In this document: piece after piece, positions 17,303 through 26,327 of the stretch
Position numbering within the stretch: the stretch's first letter is position 1
How the letters are laid out: each line of letters starts with the position of its first letter
NCBI GenBank assembly: GCA_016872195.1
Contig: VHAT01000012.1
Span: 1-62,624 of the forward strand
Length of the DNA stretch: 62,624 nt
Source: Sphingomonadales bacterium
GTDB taxonomy: Bacteria; Bacteroidota; Bacteroidia; Chitinophagales; Chitinophagaceae
Direction: 5' to 3'
Program-made: the position numbers and the translations under genes
The notes under the pieces: generated by a model
Database searches by the model: none
Told to the model about the DNA's origin: nothing
The model's input: only the letters and a program-made list of their open reading frames with translations

Positions 17303-18265
17303 TCAATATTTTCTATCTGTTACGAACAAGACCATCTCCTCGAGCCCTGTTCTAAATGGACTTATTGGAAAATGATGAAGCAGGGCAATCGCTTGTTCTT
17401 TGAACTGATTCATTTTTTGAGTGGCATAATCGATGCCTCCGACGGTTTGAACCTGTTGCAAGACCCAATCCACCTTTTTTTTATCCTGACTATTGTTTTT
17501 GACAATGTAGATGATCTTACGGCGCGTAATAGCGTCTGTGTTGTTGAGGGTATAGATGAGGGGCAACGTTAATTTTTTTTCCTTGATATCGTTTCCGGTG
17601 GGTTTCCCAATCTCTTCATTGGAGTAATCGAACAGGTCATCTTTGATCTGAAAAGCCATTCCGGTAAGTTCTCCGAATTGCCGCATTTTTTCAGTTAGGT
17701 TCTCATCTTGTCCTGCGGACCAGGCGCCCGCGGCACAGGCCGAGGCTAACAAAGAGGCTGTTTTGCCTTTGATGATCTCGTAGTATATGTCTTCTTTCAG
17801 ATTGAGATTCCTGGCTTTTTCCAGTTGGAGCAATTCTCCCTCACTGATCTTCTTTACGGCATCGGACAAAATATGAAGGAGACGATAATCGCGATGATCG
17901 AGCGAGAGCAAAAGTCCCTTCGCCAGCAGGTAATCGCCGATCAGCACACTGGCCTTGGTCTTCCAAAGGGCATAGGTGGAGAAGAAGCCTCTTCTTTCGA
18001 GAGAATCATCTACCACGTCGTCGTGTACCAAGGTGGCGGTATGCAAGATCTCCACCAGAGAGGCGGCCCGGTAGGTACTGTCGTTGATCTCGCCGCACAA
18101 TTTGGCCGAAAGCAGCACGAACATGGGCCGCAATTGCTTGCCCTTTCTTTTGACCACATACCGCATGATCCGGTCCAGCAAGGGCGCCTGGCTTTGTACC
18201 GCCTCTTTGAACTTGACCTCGAACAGGTCGAGTTCCTTTTGTATCAGTGCGTTGGGTAATTTCAT
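17303..18265 (-). CDS. Polyprenyl diphosphate synthase
   Basis: A trans-prenyltransferase that extends farnesyl-type diphosphates with isopentenyl diphosphate, probably to make the menaquinone side chain. The 320-residue protein carries the first Asp-rich motif LVHDDVVDDS (Asp82, Asp83 and Asp86), the upstream KGKQLRP substrate site, and the second motif QIKDDLFDYS. Chain length cannot be read reliably; the IspB-type octaprenyl enzyme is the nearest family. The menaquinone link fits the futalosine-pathway genes at 30076-31625. It is cotranscribed with recJ (4 bp gap). Confidence 0.92.
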   Translation of the reverse strand: MKLPNALIQKELDLFEVKFKEAVQSQAPLLDRIMRYVVKRKGKQLRPMFVLLSAKLCGEINDSTYRAASLVEILHTATLVHDDVVDDSLERRGFFSTYALWKTKASVLIGDYLLAKGLLLSLDHRDYRLLHILSDAVKKISEGELLQLEKARNLNLKEDIYYEIIKGKTASLLASACAAGAWSAGQDENLTEKMRQFGELTGMAFQIKDDLFDYSNEEIGKPTGNDIKEKKLTLPLIYTLNNTDAITRRKIIYIVKNNSQDKKKVDWVLQQVQTVGGIDYATQKMNQFKEQAIALLHHFPISPFRTGLEEMVLFVTDRKY

Positions 18266-18382
18266 GCCGGGGCGACAAGATACAGCAAAATTGTCAGAGG
18301 CTTCCCACCGGCCCCGGCCCTTAACCTCTTATTAACTCATTGAAATCTAAGGGTAAATGCTGGCAGTACGCGTAATTAAAAT

Positions 18383-18413
18383 TTTGCATATTCGGACTTC
18401 TTGGTTACCTTTG
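18383..18413 (+). promoter_or_regulatory. Promoter of the OmpA gene
   Basis: TTTG (18383-18386), a 19-bp spacer, and TACCTTTG (18406-18413): an exact match to the Bacteroidota promoter consensus, giving a leader of about 35 bases before the ATG at 18453. Confidence 0.85.
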
Positions 18414-18452
18414 TAGCAATTTTTGAAAAATTAATAAACTTAATTCCTTTTT

Positions 18453-20165
18453 ATGAGAAGAAGTGCATATCTGCTAACGGTGCTTTTTAGCTTGTTAGCT
18501 ACTTATGGATTTTCACAGCGAGTGGGCGGTAGTTATGATGTAAAAGACTCTTCCGTGATCCCCTCCAAGAGAATGCCTCAGCACACTGAGTTCCTCAATG
18601 GTACGTACAATTATCCAGCCATGCCCCGCAGCCAGTGGGAAGTGGGTGTTAAGGTGGGTACGTTCCAGATTAGTGGAGATGTGCCTGCGCAGTTCCTTTC
18701 TCCCGGATTTGGCTTTCACGTTAGAAAGTCATTAGGATACACCCTTTCTCTCCGTGGAGAATACATGTACGGTATTGGAAAAGGATATGAGTATCGTGGT
18801 AATACCAACTATGCCAAGAATCCGGCCTGGGGTGCTAATATTGCCAGCCCTGCCCAGCGTTATAGCGCCCCTCGTGCTGTAACCACGGGACCCAACAATA
18901 CTGTAAGCATCGTTTCTTCAACTACCGGTCTGCCTGCCTCTAGCTACGACAAGGTGTTTTATAACTACCAGACCAAAGTATCGGAAGCTACTTTACAAGC
19001 ATTGCTTACGATCAACAATATTCAGTTTCACAAGACCAATACCAGCTTGAATATCTATGGTATCGCCGGTATGGGTTTTGCGATCTACGAAACACGGGTG
19101 AATGCCCTGAATGGTTCTACCAAATACAACTTTAATTCTTTGGTAGATCCTTCTTACGCTGACCGCAAGGATTTTATCAAGAACCTTAAGAACAATATCC
19201 TCGATAATACCTTCGAGACGCCTGCCGAGCGCAACACCAGTGCCGGTGACAATGGTAAAACGTTCAGACCTCTCGGTACATTCGGTATCGGATTTGCCTA
19301 CAAGTTGAATAACAAGATCAATATTGCCTTCGAAGATCGTTGGTCTGTTTCTAACGATGATCTGCTCGACGGACAACGCTGGCAGGCTCATCCTAATGGC
19401 GATGCGGCTCAAACACGCAATTTCGACACCTATAATTTCATGAGCCTTGGTTTGAATATTAACCTGGGCAAGAACAGTGTTCAGCCTCTGTACTGGCTCA
19501 ATCCGCTCGATTATCCATATTCCGAGCTACGCAATCCTCGCTTGATGAATATCCCCAAGCCTGTATTACTTGATACCGATGGAGATGGTGTAACCGATCA
19601 ATTCGATCGTGAGCAGACTCCTGCAGGATGTCCTGTTGATACGCATGGTGTAAGTTTGGATACGGATGGTGATGGCGTACCTGATTGCAAAGACAAGGAA
19701 TTGATCACGCCTACTCGTTGCCAGCCCGTAAATGCGGATGGTGTGGGTAATTGCAAATGTCCCGATGATTGCAAGACAATGGCAGGTCCTGCTCCCGTTA
19801 GCTGTGAGCAGAAAGTAGGCGCTCTTCCCAGCGTAGCTTTCAAAGCTGGAAGCAGCAAGCTCTCTGATGATGCCAAGTCTGTATTGGCTTCTGCGGCTTC
19901 TCGTGTTCGCAACAACCCCGGTTGTCAGATCGTGGTGGTGGGCTATTGCGCCGGCGACAAGCGTGAGCAGCAAATGAGCTGGGATCGCGTAAATGCCATC
20001 ATCTCTTATATGGTAGATAAAGAGGGTATCAGTCAAGACCGCTTTATCTTCAATTACGGCCAACAAGGCGGTGATTGCAATACGGTTGATCTTCGGGCGG
20101 CTGTAGATGGTGAGACCGGTCCTAACCGCGTTGATCCTCCCCATCCAAATTTGCGTAAAAACTAA
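18453..20165 (+). CDS. OmpA-family outer-membrane protein with TSP3 calcium repeats
   Basis: A 570-residue outer-membrane protein. After the signal peptide (MRRSAYLLTVLFSLLATYGFSQ) comes a barrel-like region to about residue 365, then thrombospondin-type-3 repeats (DTDGDGVTDQFD near 374, and a second DTDGDGVPDCKD), which bind calcium, and a C-terminal OmpA-like domain (about 465-560). That domain is divergent: where peptidoglycan-binding domains have GHTD or GYTD, this has GYCAG, so the Asp that binds diaminopimelate is missing, while the later Arg is kept in SWDRVNAI. Promoter and terminator are both clear, so it is a single-gene unit, probably abundant. Confidence 0.88.
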   Translation: MRRSAYLLTVLFSLLATYGFSQRVGGSYDVKDSSVIPSKRMPQHTEFLNGTYNYPAMPRSQWEVGVKVGTFQISGDVPAQFLSPGFGFHVRKSLGYTLSLRGEYMYGIGKGYEYRGNTNYAKNPAWGANIASPAQRYSAPRAVTTGPNNTVSIVSSTTGLPASSYDKVFYNYQTKVSEATLQALLTINNIQFHKTNTSLNIYGIAGMGFAIYETRVNALNGSTKYNFNSLVDPSYADRKDFIKNLKNNILDNTFETPAERNTSAGDNGKTFRPLGTFGIGFAYKLNNKINIAFEDRWSVSNDDLLDGQRWQAHPNGDAAQTRNFDTYNFMSLGLNINLGKNSVQPLYWLNPLDYPYSELRNPRLMNIPKPVLLDTDGDGVTDQFDREQTPAGCPVDTHGVSLDTDGDGVPDCKDKELITPTRCQPVNADGVGNCKCPDDCKTMAGPAPVSCEQKVGALPSVAFKAGSSKLSDDAKSVLASAASRVRNNPGCQIVVVGYCAGDKREQQMSWDRVNAIISYMVDKEGISQDRFIFNYGQQGGDCNTVDLRAAVDGETGPNRVDPPHPNLRKN

Positions 20166-20184
20166 TTATATCTTATTGATACTG

Positions 20185-20216
20185 AAGACCCCGGATTATT
20201 TCGGGGTCTTTTTTTT
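20185..20216 (+). terminator. Terminator of the OmpA gene
   Basis: A perfect 9-bp stem AAGACCCCG (20185-20193) with CGGGGTCTT (20202-20210), followed by a T run. It lies 19 bp past the stop. Confidence 0.92.
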
Positions 20217-20298
20217 GTCCCAAGCTTGGGATTACCATATTCTTAACGGGCTTGATTTGGTGGACGATCTTTTTTAAGCAAGTTTTGCCTTTAAGCGT

Positions 20299-20306
20299 TA
20301 ACTTTG
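20299..20306 (+). promoter_or_regulatory. -7 promoter box TAACTTTG of the bamD operon
   Basis: TAACTTTG is an exact TAnnTTTG match ending 8 bp before the bamD ATG (20315), giving at most a few bases of leader. No good -33 element was found. Confidence 0.6.
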
Positions 20307-20314
20307 CTACCCCT

Positions 20315-21151
20315 ATGTCCATCTTATTGCGATTCAGTGTGTTATTGGTAGTGAGCCTGTCTTTTGTACTGCTTACCGGTTGCGGTAAAAGCATGTCGAA
20401 GCTCCTCAAAAATCCAGACGCTTCGTACAAGCTTCGACGGGCAGAACAGTTCTTTGTAAAAAAGGAGTTTATAAAGGCGCAACAAGTTTATGAAGATATC
20501 ATGCCTTTCTTTAAGACCAGTAAGGAGTTCGAGGATATCTATTACAAATATGCCTATTGCGCCTACAACCTTTCGGATTTCATGAACGCCGAAAATCTTT
20601 TTAAAAGCTATCTGGAGATCTTTCCCACCAGTGCTCGTGCCGAAGAGATCGATTATATGCGAGCTTATTGTTACTACAAGCAGTCCCCTAAGGCCCAGCT
20701 GGATCAGACCAACACCGTTCGCGCCATGGGAATGATGCAGACTTTTATCAATACCCATCCCGGATCGCCTCGAAACAAAGAGGCCACCGAGATCATTGAT
20801 ATTTGTCGCGCCAAGCTAGAGACCAAAGATTTCTTAAGCGCTCAATTGTATTACGAACTTGGTCAGTTCCGTGCGGCCGGCGTTGCCTTTACGTCGCTGT
20901 TAAATGTCTATCCCGAATCGTATCGTGCCGATGAGTACAAGTTGATGGTGATCAAATCGTATTTTCGTTTTGCCGAAATGAGCATAGAGGAAAAAAAGGT
21001 AGAACGATTTGAGCAGGTTGTCACGGAGTGTTTTGAATTTACGGATCGTTATCCCGAAAGTAAATGGAAGAAAGAAGTCGATAATTTTTTGAATCAGTCA
21101 CAGAATAATATAAAAATCCTCACCAATGAGCAAACTAAGACGCCAGCTTAG
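20315..21151 (+). CDS. bamD: Outer-membrane assembly lipoprotein BamD
   Basis: BamD is the essential lipoprotein of the BAM complex that folds beta-barrels into the outer membrane. The 278-residue protein has a lipoprotein signal (Cys23 in LLTGCGKS) followed by TPR-like helical repeats (RAEQFFVKKEFIKAQQVYED, ENLFKSYLEIFPTSARAEE). The start MSILLRF was chosen because an upstream start would precede the TAACTTTG promoter box. Its 3' end overlaps rpoZ by 26 bp. The following rpoZ and porD genes make this the phylum-typical bamD-rpoZ-porD run. Confidence 0.92.
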   Translation: MSILLRFSVLLVVSLSFVLLTGCGKSMSKLLKNPDASYKLRRAEQFFVKKEFIKAQQVYEDIMPFFKTSKEFEDIYYKYAYCAYNLSDFMNAENLFKSYLEIFPTSARAEEIDYMRAYCYYKQSPKAQLDQTNTVRAMGMMQTFINTHPGSPRNKEATEIIDICRAKLETKDFLSAQLYYELGQFRAAGVAFTSLLNVYPESYRADEYKLMVIKSYFRFAEMSIEEKKVERFEQVVTECFEFTDRYPESKWKKEVDNFLNQSQNNIKILTNEQTKTPA

Positions 21152-21467
21152 CGCCGGAATTACCAGCAATGTTGAGACCCGTCATCTTCAGGACATCAAA
21201 TCGAAGACAGGCAACCTGTACGAGTCTGTCTCCATCATCGCCAAGCGGGCCAACCAGATCAACCTCTCGTTGAAAGAAGAGTTGCACAATAAGCTCGAGG
21301 AATTTGCCAGCCATACGGACAGTCTCGAAGAGATCCATGAGAACAAAGAGCAGATCGAGATCTCCAGGGCCTATGAGCGGATGCCCAATCCGGCACTGCT
21401 GGCCACGCAGGAATTTCTCGAGGATAAAGTATACTTCAGAAAGCAGGAGGATGAACTGTTCAGCTAA
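21126..21467 (+). CDS. rpoZ: RNA polymerase omega subunit (Bacteroidota type)
   Basis: The omega subunit helps assemble RNA polymerase around beta'. This 113-residue protein carries the Bacteroidota form, recognisable from SKTGNLYESVSIIAKRANQI, the EELHNKLEEFASHTDSLEE helix, and the conserved tail PALLATQEFLEDKVYFRK. It is longer than the proteobacterial protein. Its start lies inside bamD (26-bp overlap), implying coupled translation. Confidence 0.93.
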   Translation: MSKLRRQLSAGITSNVETRHLQDIKSKTGNLYESVSIIAKRANQINLSLKEELHNKLEEFASHTDSLEEIHENKEQIEISRAYERMPNPALLATQEFLEDKVYFRKQEDELFS

Positions 21468-21478
21468 TACCGCTGATC

Positions 21479-22390
21479 ATGTTTAGAGCATCATTACTTT
21501 TTGTCTGTTTGGCCTTGTCGATGATATCGACTGGACAGGAATTGCAGTCTAGGGTCACTATCATTGCCAATAAGGTCAGTTCGCAGGTAGACAGAAAGAT
21601 CTTTCAGACCTTACAAGGAGGGCTTACCAATTTTATCAATTCCCGAAAATGGACCAGCGATGTTTTTGGTCCTACCGAAAGGGTCCAGTGTAGTTTTCTC
21701 ATCAGCATTGACCAAGACCTGGGCAACAATGTGTACAAGGGTAAGTTGACGGTGCAGGCGGCCCGTCCTGTCTTTAATACAAGCTATGATAGTCCGCTGA
21801 TCAATTTTCAGGATGATAATGTGGTCTTCAAGTATGTAGAGTTTCAGCCCATCGAGTTCAATGAGAATCGGGTGCAAGGCAATGACCCCTTGGTGGCAAA
21901 CCTGACCGCCGTCATTGCATTTTATATCAATATTATCTTAGGTTTAGATTACGATTCGTACGCGCTGCGCGGTGGTGATTTGTATTTTCAACGGGCTTGG
22001 AACATTGTCAACAATGCCCCGGGTTCGCGTGATATTGCCGGTTGGAAATCTTTCGACGGATTACGGAATCGGTATTGGCTGGCCGAGAATATGAATAACA
22101 ATCGGTTTGCCTTGGTGCACGATGCGGTCTATGCGTATTACCGCACCGGGCTCGATCTGTTCTTTGAGAACGAAGAGGCGGGTAGGGGCGGTATGCTCAA
22201 TGCGTTGAATTATTTGAACACGGTCAATACCGAGAACTTGAATTCCATGATCATCCCTTTCTTCTTTCAAGGAAAGGCCAATGAATTGGTCAAGGTCTTC
22301 AGTAAGGGAAGTCCCGAACAACGTAGCCGGGCGCGCGAGTTGTTGACCAAAATGGATATCACGAATATTTCTTTGTACAAAGAGCTATGA
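21479..22390 (+). CDS. porD: DUF4835 protein, type IX secretion component PorD
   Basis: A 303-residue exported protein (signal MFRASLLFVCLALSMISTGQ) of the DUF4835 family, which is annotated as the type IX secretion protein PorD. Family traits are the early VTIIANKVSSQVDRKIFQTL, then FINSRKW, the central VKYVEFQPIEF-like segment and YINIILGLDYDSYA. In flavobacteria the gene sits in the same bamD-rpoZ neighbourhood. Its exact role in secretion is not established. The stop codon overlaps the start of the DUF4296 lipoprotein (ATGA, 22387-22390). Confidence 0.87.
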   Translation: MFRASLLFVCLALSMISTGQELQSRVTIIANKVSSQVDRKIFQTLQGGLTNFINSRKWTSDVFGPTERVQCSFLISIDQDLGNNVYKGKLTVQAARPVFNTSYDSPLINFQDDNVVFKYVEFQPIEFNENRVQGNDPLVANLTAVIAFYINIILGLDYDSYALRGGDLYFQRAWNIVNNAPGSRDIAGWKSFDGLRNRYWLAENMNNNRFALVHDAVYAYYRTGLDLFFENEEAGRGGMLNALNYLNTVNTENLNSMIIPFFFQGKANELVKVFSKGSPEQRSRARELLTKMDITNISLYKEL

Positions 22391-22773
22391 GAGCAATACC
22401 TGGTCTTTGGATCTTGTTGTGGTGGGTCGTGTCTTCTTGCGGCAACGACAAACAAGTGCCCTCCGGCGTGTTGCCTCCTGACAAGATGCAAGAGTTGGTC
22501 TGGGACATGATGCGAGCCGATCAGTTTGTGGTCAGTTTCGCCCTCCCTGCTGATAGCACATTGCAGAAAGAGAAAGAAAAGATCAAGTGGTATAATCGGG
22601 TCTTGGCCATCCATCAGGTCTCTGAGAAAGAATTCAAAGAGAGTTTTGCGTATTATCAAGACCATCCCAACCTAATGGCGGTGATCATGGACTCTATTGC
22701 CCGTAAGGAAGAAAAGATCGATGTAGTACCCAACCGAAAGGGGAAGCTCGTTCCGGTGCAGTTGGAAGAGTAG
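22387..22773 (+). CDS. DUF4296 lipoprotein
   Basis: A 128-residue lipoprotein, with lipidated Cys18 in WWVVSSCGND. The mature part matches DUF4296 proteins of Bacteroidota: LPPDKMQELVWDMMRADQF near residues 29-47, then a helical region with FKESFAYYQDHPNLMAVIMDS. The function is unknown. It overlaps porD by 4 bp (ATGA), so it ends the bamD-rpoZ-porD unit and is probably an envelope protein. Confidence 0.83.
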   Translation: MRAIPGLWILLWWVVSSCGNDKQVPSGVLPPDKMQELVWDMMRADQFVVSFALPADSTLQKEKEKIKWYNRVLAIHQVSEKEFKESFAYYQDHPNLMAVIMDSIARKEEKIDVVPNRKGKLVPVQLEE

Positions 22774-22779
22774 GTTATC

Positions 22780-22787
22780 TAATTTTG
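22780..22787 (+). promoter_or_regulatory. Candidate -7 box TAATTTTG of the CoA-transferase operon
   Basis: TAATTTTG matches TAnnTTTG and lies 53 bp upstream of the first CoA-transferase gene, just after the preceding stop. Confidence 0.5.
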
Positions 22788-22840
22788 AAAAGGCTTATTT
22801 CAGAGAAGAAAAATTCCGGATAAGACAAATTCTAATTCTC

Positions 22841-23536
22841 ATGAACAAAGTAGTAGCAGGTCCCGATGTTGCCGTTGCCGATATAAAGAATGGGGCCACC
22901 CTGATGTTAGGTGGATTTGGGTTATGCGGTATACCCGAAAATTGTATTGCGGCCCTGGTTCGCAAGCAGGTTCAACAGCTTACCTGTATCTCTAACAATG
23001 CGGGGGTGGATGATTTTGGTATAGGATTGATGTTGGCCAATCGGCAAGTCAAGAAAATGATCTCTTCTTATGTGGGGGAGAATGCTGAATTCGAAAGACA
23101 ATTGCTCAGTGGTGAGTTGCAAGTTGAGTTGATCCCTCAAGGCACATTAGCGACACGCTGTCTGGCCGCCGGCTATGGTATGCCGGCCATATATACCCCT
23201 GCGGGAGTAGGAACAGAAGTAGGGGAGGGAAAAGAAGTTCGCCATTTTAACGGCAAGGACTATTTACTAGAGATGGCTTTTGAAGCTGACTTTGCCATTG
23301 TCAAGGCCTGGAAAGGAGATACCATGGGCAACTTGATCTATCATGCCACGGCTCGTAATTTTAATCCCCTTATGGCCATGGCCGGCAAGATCACCATAGC
23401 TGAGGTAGAAGAATTGGTTCCGGCGGGCACACTCGATCCGGATGCCATTCACACACCCGGTATTTACGTACATCGAATCTTTCAGGGCTCCGATTATGAA
23501 AAACGAATAGAGCAGCGCACGGTAAGACACGCATAA
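22841..23536 (+). CDS. scoA: 3-oxoacid CoA-transferase subunit A
   Basis: The alpha subunit of a class I CoA transferase, which moves CoA between succinate and acetoacetate or a related 3-oxoacid. The 231-residue protein has the glycine-rich CoA site GGFGLCGIPENC (about residues 27-38), then SNNAGVDDFGIG and the conserved GTEVGEGKEVRHFNGKDY. The neighbouring beta subunit follows after 9 bp. The likely role is ketone-body or short-chain acid use; the exact acyl acceptor cannot be read here. Confidence 0.93.
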   Translation: MNKVVAGPDVAVADIKNGATLMLGGFGLCGIPENCIAALVRKQVQQLTCISNNAGVDDFGIGLMLANRQVKKMISSYVGENAEFERQLLSGELQVELIPQGTLATRCLAAGYGMPAIYTPAGVGTEVGEGKEVRHFNGKDYLLEMAFEADFAIVKAWKGDTMGNLIYHATARNFNPLMAMAGKITIAEVEELVPAGTLDPDAIHTPGIYVHRIFQGSDYEKRIEQRTVRHA

Positions 23537-23545
23537 ACACCCACT

Positions 23546-24205
23546 ATGGCATTGACAAAGGAACAGATCGCACAGCGCATCGCTACGGAATTGCAACAGG
23601 GATTTTATGTGAACCTAGGTATTGGTATTCCCACCTTGGTTGCTAACTATATCCCCAAGGGCATGGACGTTGTTTTACAAAGTGAAAATGGTCTGCTCGG
23701 TATGGGGCCTTTTCCAATGGCTGGTCAAGAAGATGCCGATTTGATCAATGCCGGCAAGCAAACCATTACTACGGTGGCCGGCTCTGTTTTTTTTGATTCC
23801 GCCATGAGTTTTGGAATGATCAGGGCGGGTAAAGTAGATCTGACGGTATTGGGTGCCATGGAAGTAAGTGATACCGGAGATATTGCCAATTGGAAAATAC
23901 CGGGTAAGATGGTAAAGGGAATGGGGGGTGCCATGGATCTGGTAGCCAGTGCCCGCAATATAATTGTGGCCATGATGCACACGAATCCCAAAGGGGAATC
24001 CAAATTACTGTCGTCTTGCACCTTGCCCCTTACGGGCGTTCGCTGTGTCAAAAAAATTGTAACAGATCTGGCTGTCCTCGATGTTACGCCTCAGGGCTTT
24101 CGCTTGTTAGAGAGGGCGCCGGGTGTCAGCGTCGATGAGATCCGCGCTAAAACGGCCGGTCGCTTAGTGATAGAGCAGGAGGTACCTGAGTTGCATTTTC
24201 CCTAA
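23546..24205 (+). CDS. scoB: 3-oxoacid CoA-transferase subunit B
   Basis: The beta subunit of the same CoA transferase, 219 residues. The catalytic Glu that forms the CoA thioester lies in [14 protein letters not shown], preceded by [14 protein letters not shown]. Other family blocks are [21 protein letters not shown] and [14 protein letters not shown]. Its stop codon overlaps the 3' end of the convergent response-regulator gene by 4 bp (24202-24205), leaving no room for a terminator between them. Confidence 0.94.
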   Translation: MALTKEQIAQRIATELQQGFYVNLGIGIPTLVANYIPKGMDVVLQSENGLLGMGPFPMAGQEDADLINAGKQTITTVAGSVFFDSAMSFGMIRAGKVDLTVLGAMEVSDTGDIANWKIPGKMVKGMGGAMDLVASARNIIVAMMHTNPKGESKLLSSCTLPLTGVRCVKKIVTDLAVLDVTPQGFRLLERAPGVSVDEIRAKTAGRLVIEQEVPELHFP

Positions 24206-24852
24206 TCGATCAACTGATGTCGAACGGCAAAGAATACCAGTCCTGCCGTATTCTTTGCACCAAACCGGTCCATAAGCCGATCTTTGATGGCCTCCACCGT
24301 TCTGGAGCTTAGTTCCATCTTTTGCGCAATTTCTTGGGCGGTAAATTCCATACAGATCAACTGCAATATTTTCTTTTCTCGGTCCGAGAGTTCTAGGTCC
24401 ATTTCGAGGGCCGGTAGTCCTTTTTGTTTTTGGCCGGTTGTACGCAGTAAGATTCGTTTGACGAACTCGTTCAGGTAGTATCCTTTATCGATCACTTCGG
24501 TAATGGCCCTAACGATCTCCTCAGGGGACGAATTTTTTAGCAGGTATCCGTGGGCGCCATTTTCCATGAGATGATGTACGAATCGTTCATCTTCTTGCAT
24601 ACTTACGATCAGTACCTTAATGCCAGGATAATCCCGGCTGAGGATCTTGGTGGTCTCCATACCATCTTTATCGGGCATCTTGAGGTCCATCAGCACCACT
24701 TGCACGGGGGTAGAAGATAAGCCGCTCAACAATTCATCTCCCGTGCCGGCCTCTAGCACAAAACGGATCTCTTTATAGGGTGATAAGGAATGAATGACCC
24801 CTTTTCGAAACAAAAGGTGATCATCGGCGATGGCAACGCAGATCTCGTTCAT
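24202..24852 (-). CDS. Response regulator, NarL/LuxR type (RR-A)
   Basis: A 216-residue regulator with a receiver domain (acidic pair Asp10-Asp11, phosphoacceptor Asp56 in VVLMDLKMP, Ser84, Lys106 in YLLK) and a C-terminal LuxR helix-turn-helix (about 150-205: [25 protein letters not shown]). All phosphorylation residues are in place, so it should be a standard output of its kinase. It is the last gene of the kinase-regulator-kinase-regulator operon; its start overlaps the upstream kinase stop by ATGA. Confidence 0.93.
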   Translation of the reverse strand: MNEICVAIADDHLLFRKGVIHSLSPYKEIRFVLEAGTGDELLSGLSSTPVQVVLMDLKMPDKDGMETTKILSRDYPGIKVLIVSMQEDERFVHHLMENGAHGYLLKNSSPEEIVRAITEVIDKGYYLNEFVKRILLRTTGQKQKGLPALEMDLELSDREKKILQLICMEFTAQEIAQKMELSSRTVEAIKDRLMDRFGAKNTAGLVFFAVRHQLID

Positions 24853-25661
24853 GGAAATGAAATTTTGATGACGTACGTATTATTGGCGGGTTCTCTTTCG
24901 AACTGAATAGTTCCTTCCAATAGGCGTATTCGTCCGACGATATTCTTTAGGCCCATGCCACCAGGTTGGTTATTGATTTGTTCAAAGGCCTGTTGGGTCA
25001 GTCCGTCCCCGTTATGCGAGATCAGTAGCCGATAGTGTTGTTGGTGCCAAAATTGTTGAACATCGATGAAGCTGGCGTGGCTATGCTTTAGGATATTGTT
25101 TATCAGTTCCAAGACAATACGGTAGATCAGCAACTCCTTTTCTTCGCTATATCGTTTTTCGTAAGAGGTAAAAGTAGCCGTAGCGCTTACGATACCGGCA
25201 CCATGTATCTTTTTTATGAGATCGTTGATGGCGGAGTGCAATCCGAAGTTTTTTAGCGTAGGCGGGATCAGGTCGTGGCTGATGCTGCGAACGAGTCCGA
25301 TGGCCTCGTCCAAGATGGAACGTGTCATAGCAATGGTCTTCGCCTGCGTTTCCCGATCTTGTTCCAATAGTTGATCACTCAGATAAAGACGGGCCGTAGC
25401 CAGCAAGGGGCCTGCATCATCGTGTAGATTTGCCGAAAGTTTTTTTCGTTCTTCTTCTTGATAGCGAAGCGACGCATCGAGCAATAGCTGTTGTTGTTTT
25501 TTTTCGAGGGTCATGAGCTTTGCATTGAAGGCCTTGATCCTGTATTGATAAAAAAATAACACGCATAATAGCAGTGCAACCAAGAGCAGAAAAATGATCG
25601 GGGCCGTTTGCGGACTTACTAGTTGGTTCCAGCTGATGGCTACGGCGGTGCAGAGCGACAT
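24849..25661 (-). CDS. Sensor histidine kinase, HisKA_3 type (HK-A)
   Basis: A 270-residue kinase with one membrane helix (about residues 21-40) and no recognisable sensor domain. The NarL-type phosphoacceptor His80 is in LSANLHDDAGPLL. The C-terminal ATPase has an N box ELINNILKHSHA and a glycine box GGMGLKNI. The usual Asp of the DNGxG motif is replaced: residues 216-220 read HNGDG. Because that Asp normally contacts adenine, ATP binding may be altered or weakened. It couples by ATGA overlap to the downstream regulator. Confidence 0.88.
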   Translation of the reverse strand: MSLCTAVAISWNQLVSPQTAPIIFLLLVALLLCVLFFYQYRIKAFNAKLMTLEKKQQQLLLDASLRYQEEERKKLSANLHDDAGPLLATARLYLSDQLLEQDRETQAKTIAMTRSILDEAIGLVRSISHDLIPPTLKNFGLHSAINDLIKKIHGAGIVSATATFTSYEKRYSEEKELLIYRIVLELINNILKHSHASFIDVQQFWHQQHYRLLISHNGDGLTQQAFEQINNQPGGMGLKNIVGRIRLLEGTIQFEREPANNTYVIKISFP

Positions 25662-25676
25662 TGCAAAGGAGTATAC

Positions 25677-26324
25677 CTACAAAGGTACAATTCCATGCTT
25701 GAGTGCGATCATAGCTAAGCCCACTCGGCTCTTAACATCGAGCTTGACGAATAGTTGATCCCTTAGGGAATCTACGGCTCGGGGATTAAGCCGAAGCTCT
25801 TGCGCTACTTCTTTATAGGTTTTATCCGAACAGACCAATTTGAGAAAGTCGATCTCGCGGTCGTCGAGCATGACCCGCTCCAGCGATTTGAGTCCCTCGG
25901 TCTTATCCTTGATCAGTCCTACTAATTTACTGCTGGTATAGTTGGAATAGTAAAAGCCATCATTGACAATATTGTCAATCGCTGTTTTCAGCTCGGCACT
26001 TTTGGCCGATTTATGTACGATGCCTCTGGCTCCGGCTTGTAGAATTTGTACTAGGGTAAACTCGGTCTCGAACATAGTTAGTATTAGTACTTTTACGGAG
26101 GGCCGATGGTGCTTCAGCCACCGGGAGGTTTCGACACCGTTCATTTCCTTCATGTTTAGGTCTAAAATGATCAATTCAGGGTCCAGGCCGTCTAGTAGGG
26201 CCTCGGTGAGTTCTTTTCCGTTCGCGAATTGGGCTATCACTTTTGCATAGCCCAGTGATTCGATTTGCTCGGCCAATGCCTTTCTGACCAATACATGATC
26301 ATCTACCAGTACTGTTGTTGTCAT
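25677..26324 (-). CDS. Response regulator, NarL/LuxR type (RR-B)
   Basis: A 215-residue regulator. The receiver has the acidic pair Asp8-Asp9, Asp55 in LIILDLNMKEMNG, a Thr in LILTMFE and Lys in GIVHKSA. The helix-turn-helix spans about residues 148-205 (LDDREIDFLKLVCSDKTYKE). It lies 3 bp downstream of HK-B and 15 bp upstream of HK-A in the same operon, so it is the likely partner of HK-B, though cross-talk with HK-A is possible. Confidence 0.92.
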   Translation of the reverse strand: MTTTVLVDDHVLVRKALAEQIESLGYAKVIAQFANGKELTEALLDGLDPELIILDLNMKEMNGVETSRWLKHHRPSVKVLILTMFETEFTLVQILQAGARGIVHKSAKSAELKTAIDNIVNDGFYYSNYTSSKLVGLIKDKTEGLKSLERVMLDDREIDFLKLVCSDKTYKEVAQELRLNPRAVDSLRDQLFVKLDVKSRVGLAMIALKHGIVPL

Positions 26325-26327
26325 AAA

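Noticed and set aside
19566-20144. 192-residue reading frame on the minus strand inside the OmpA gene
   Set aside because: No recognisable domain. It is the mirror of a well-supported gene with promoter and terminator on the other strand.
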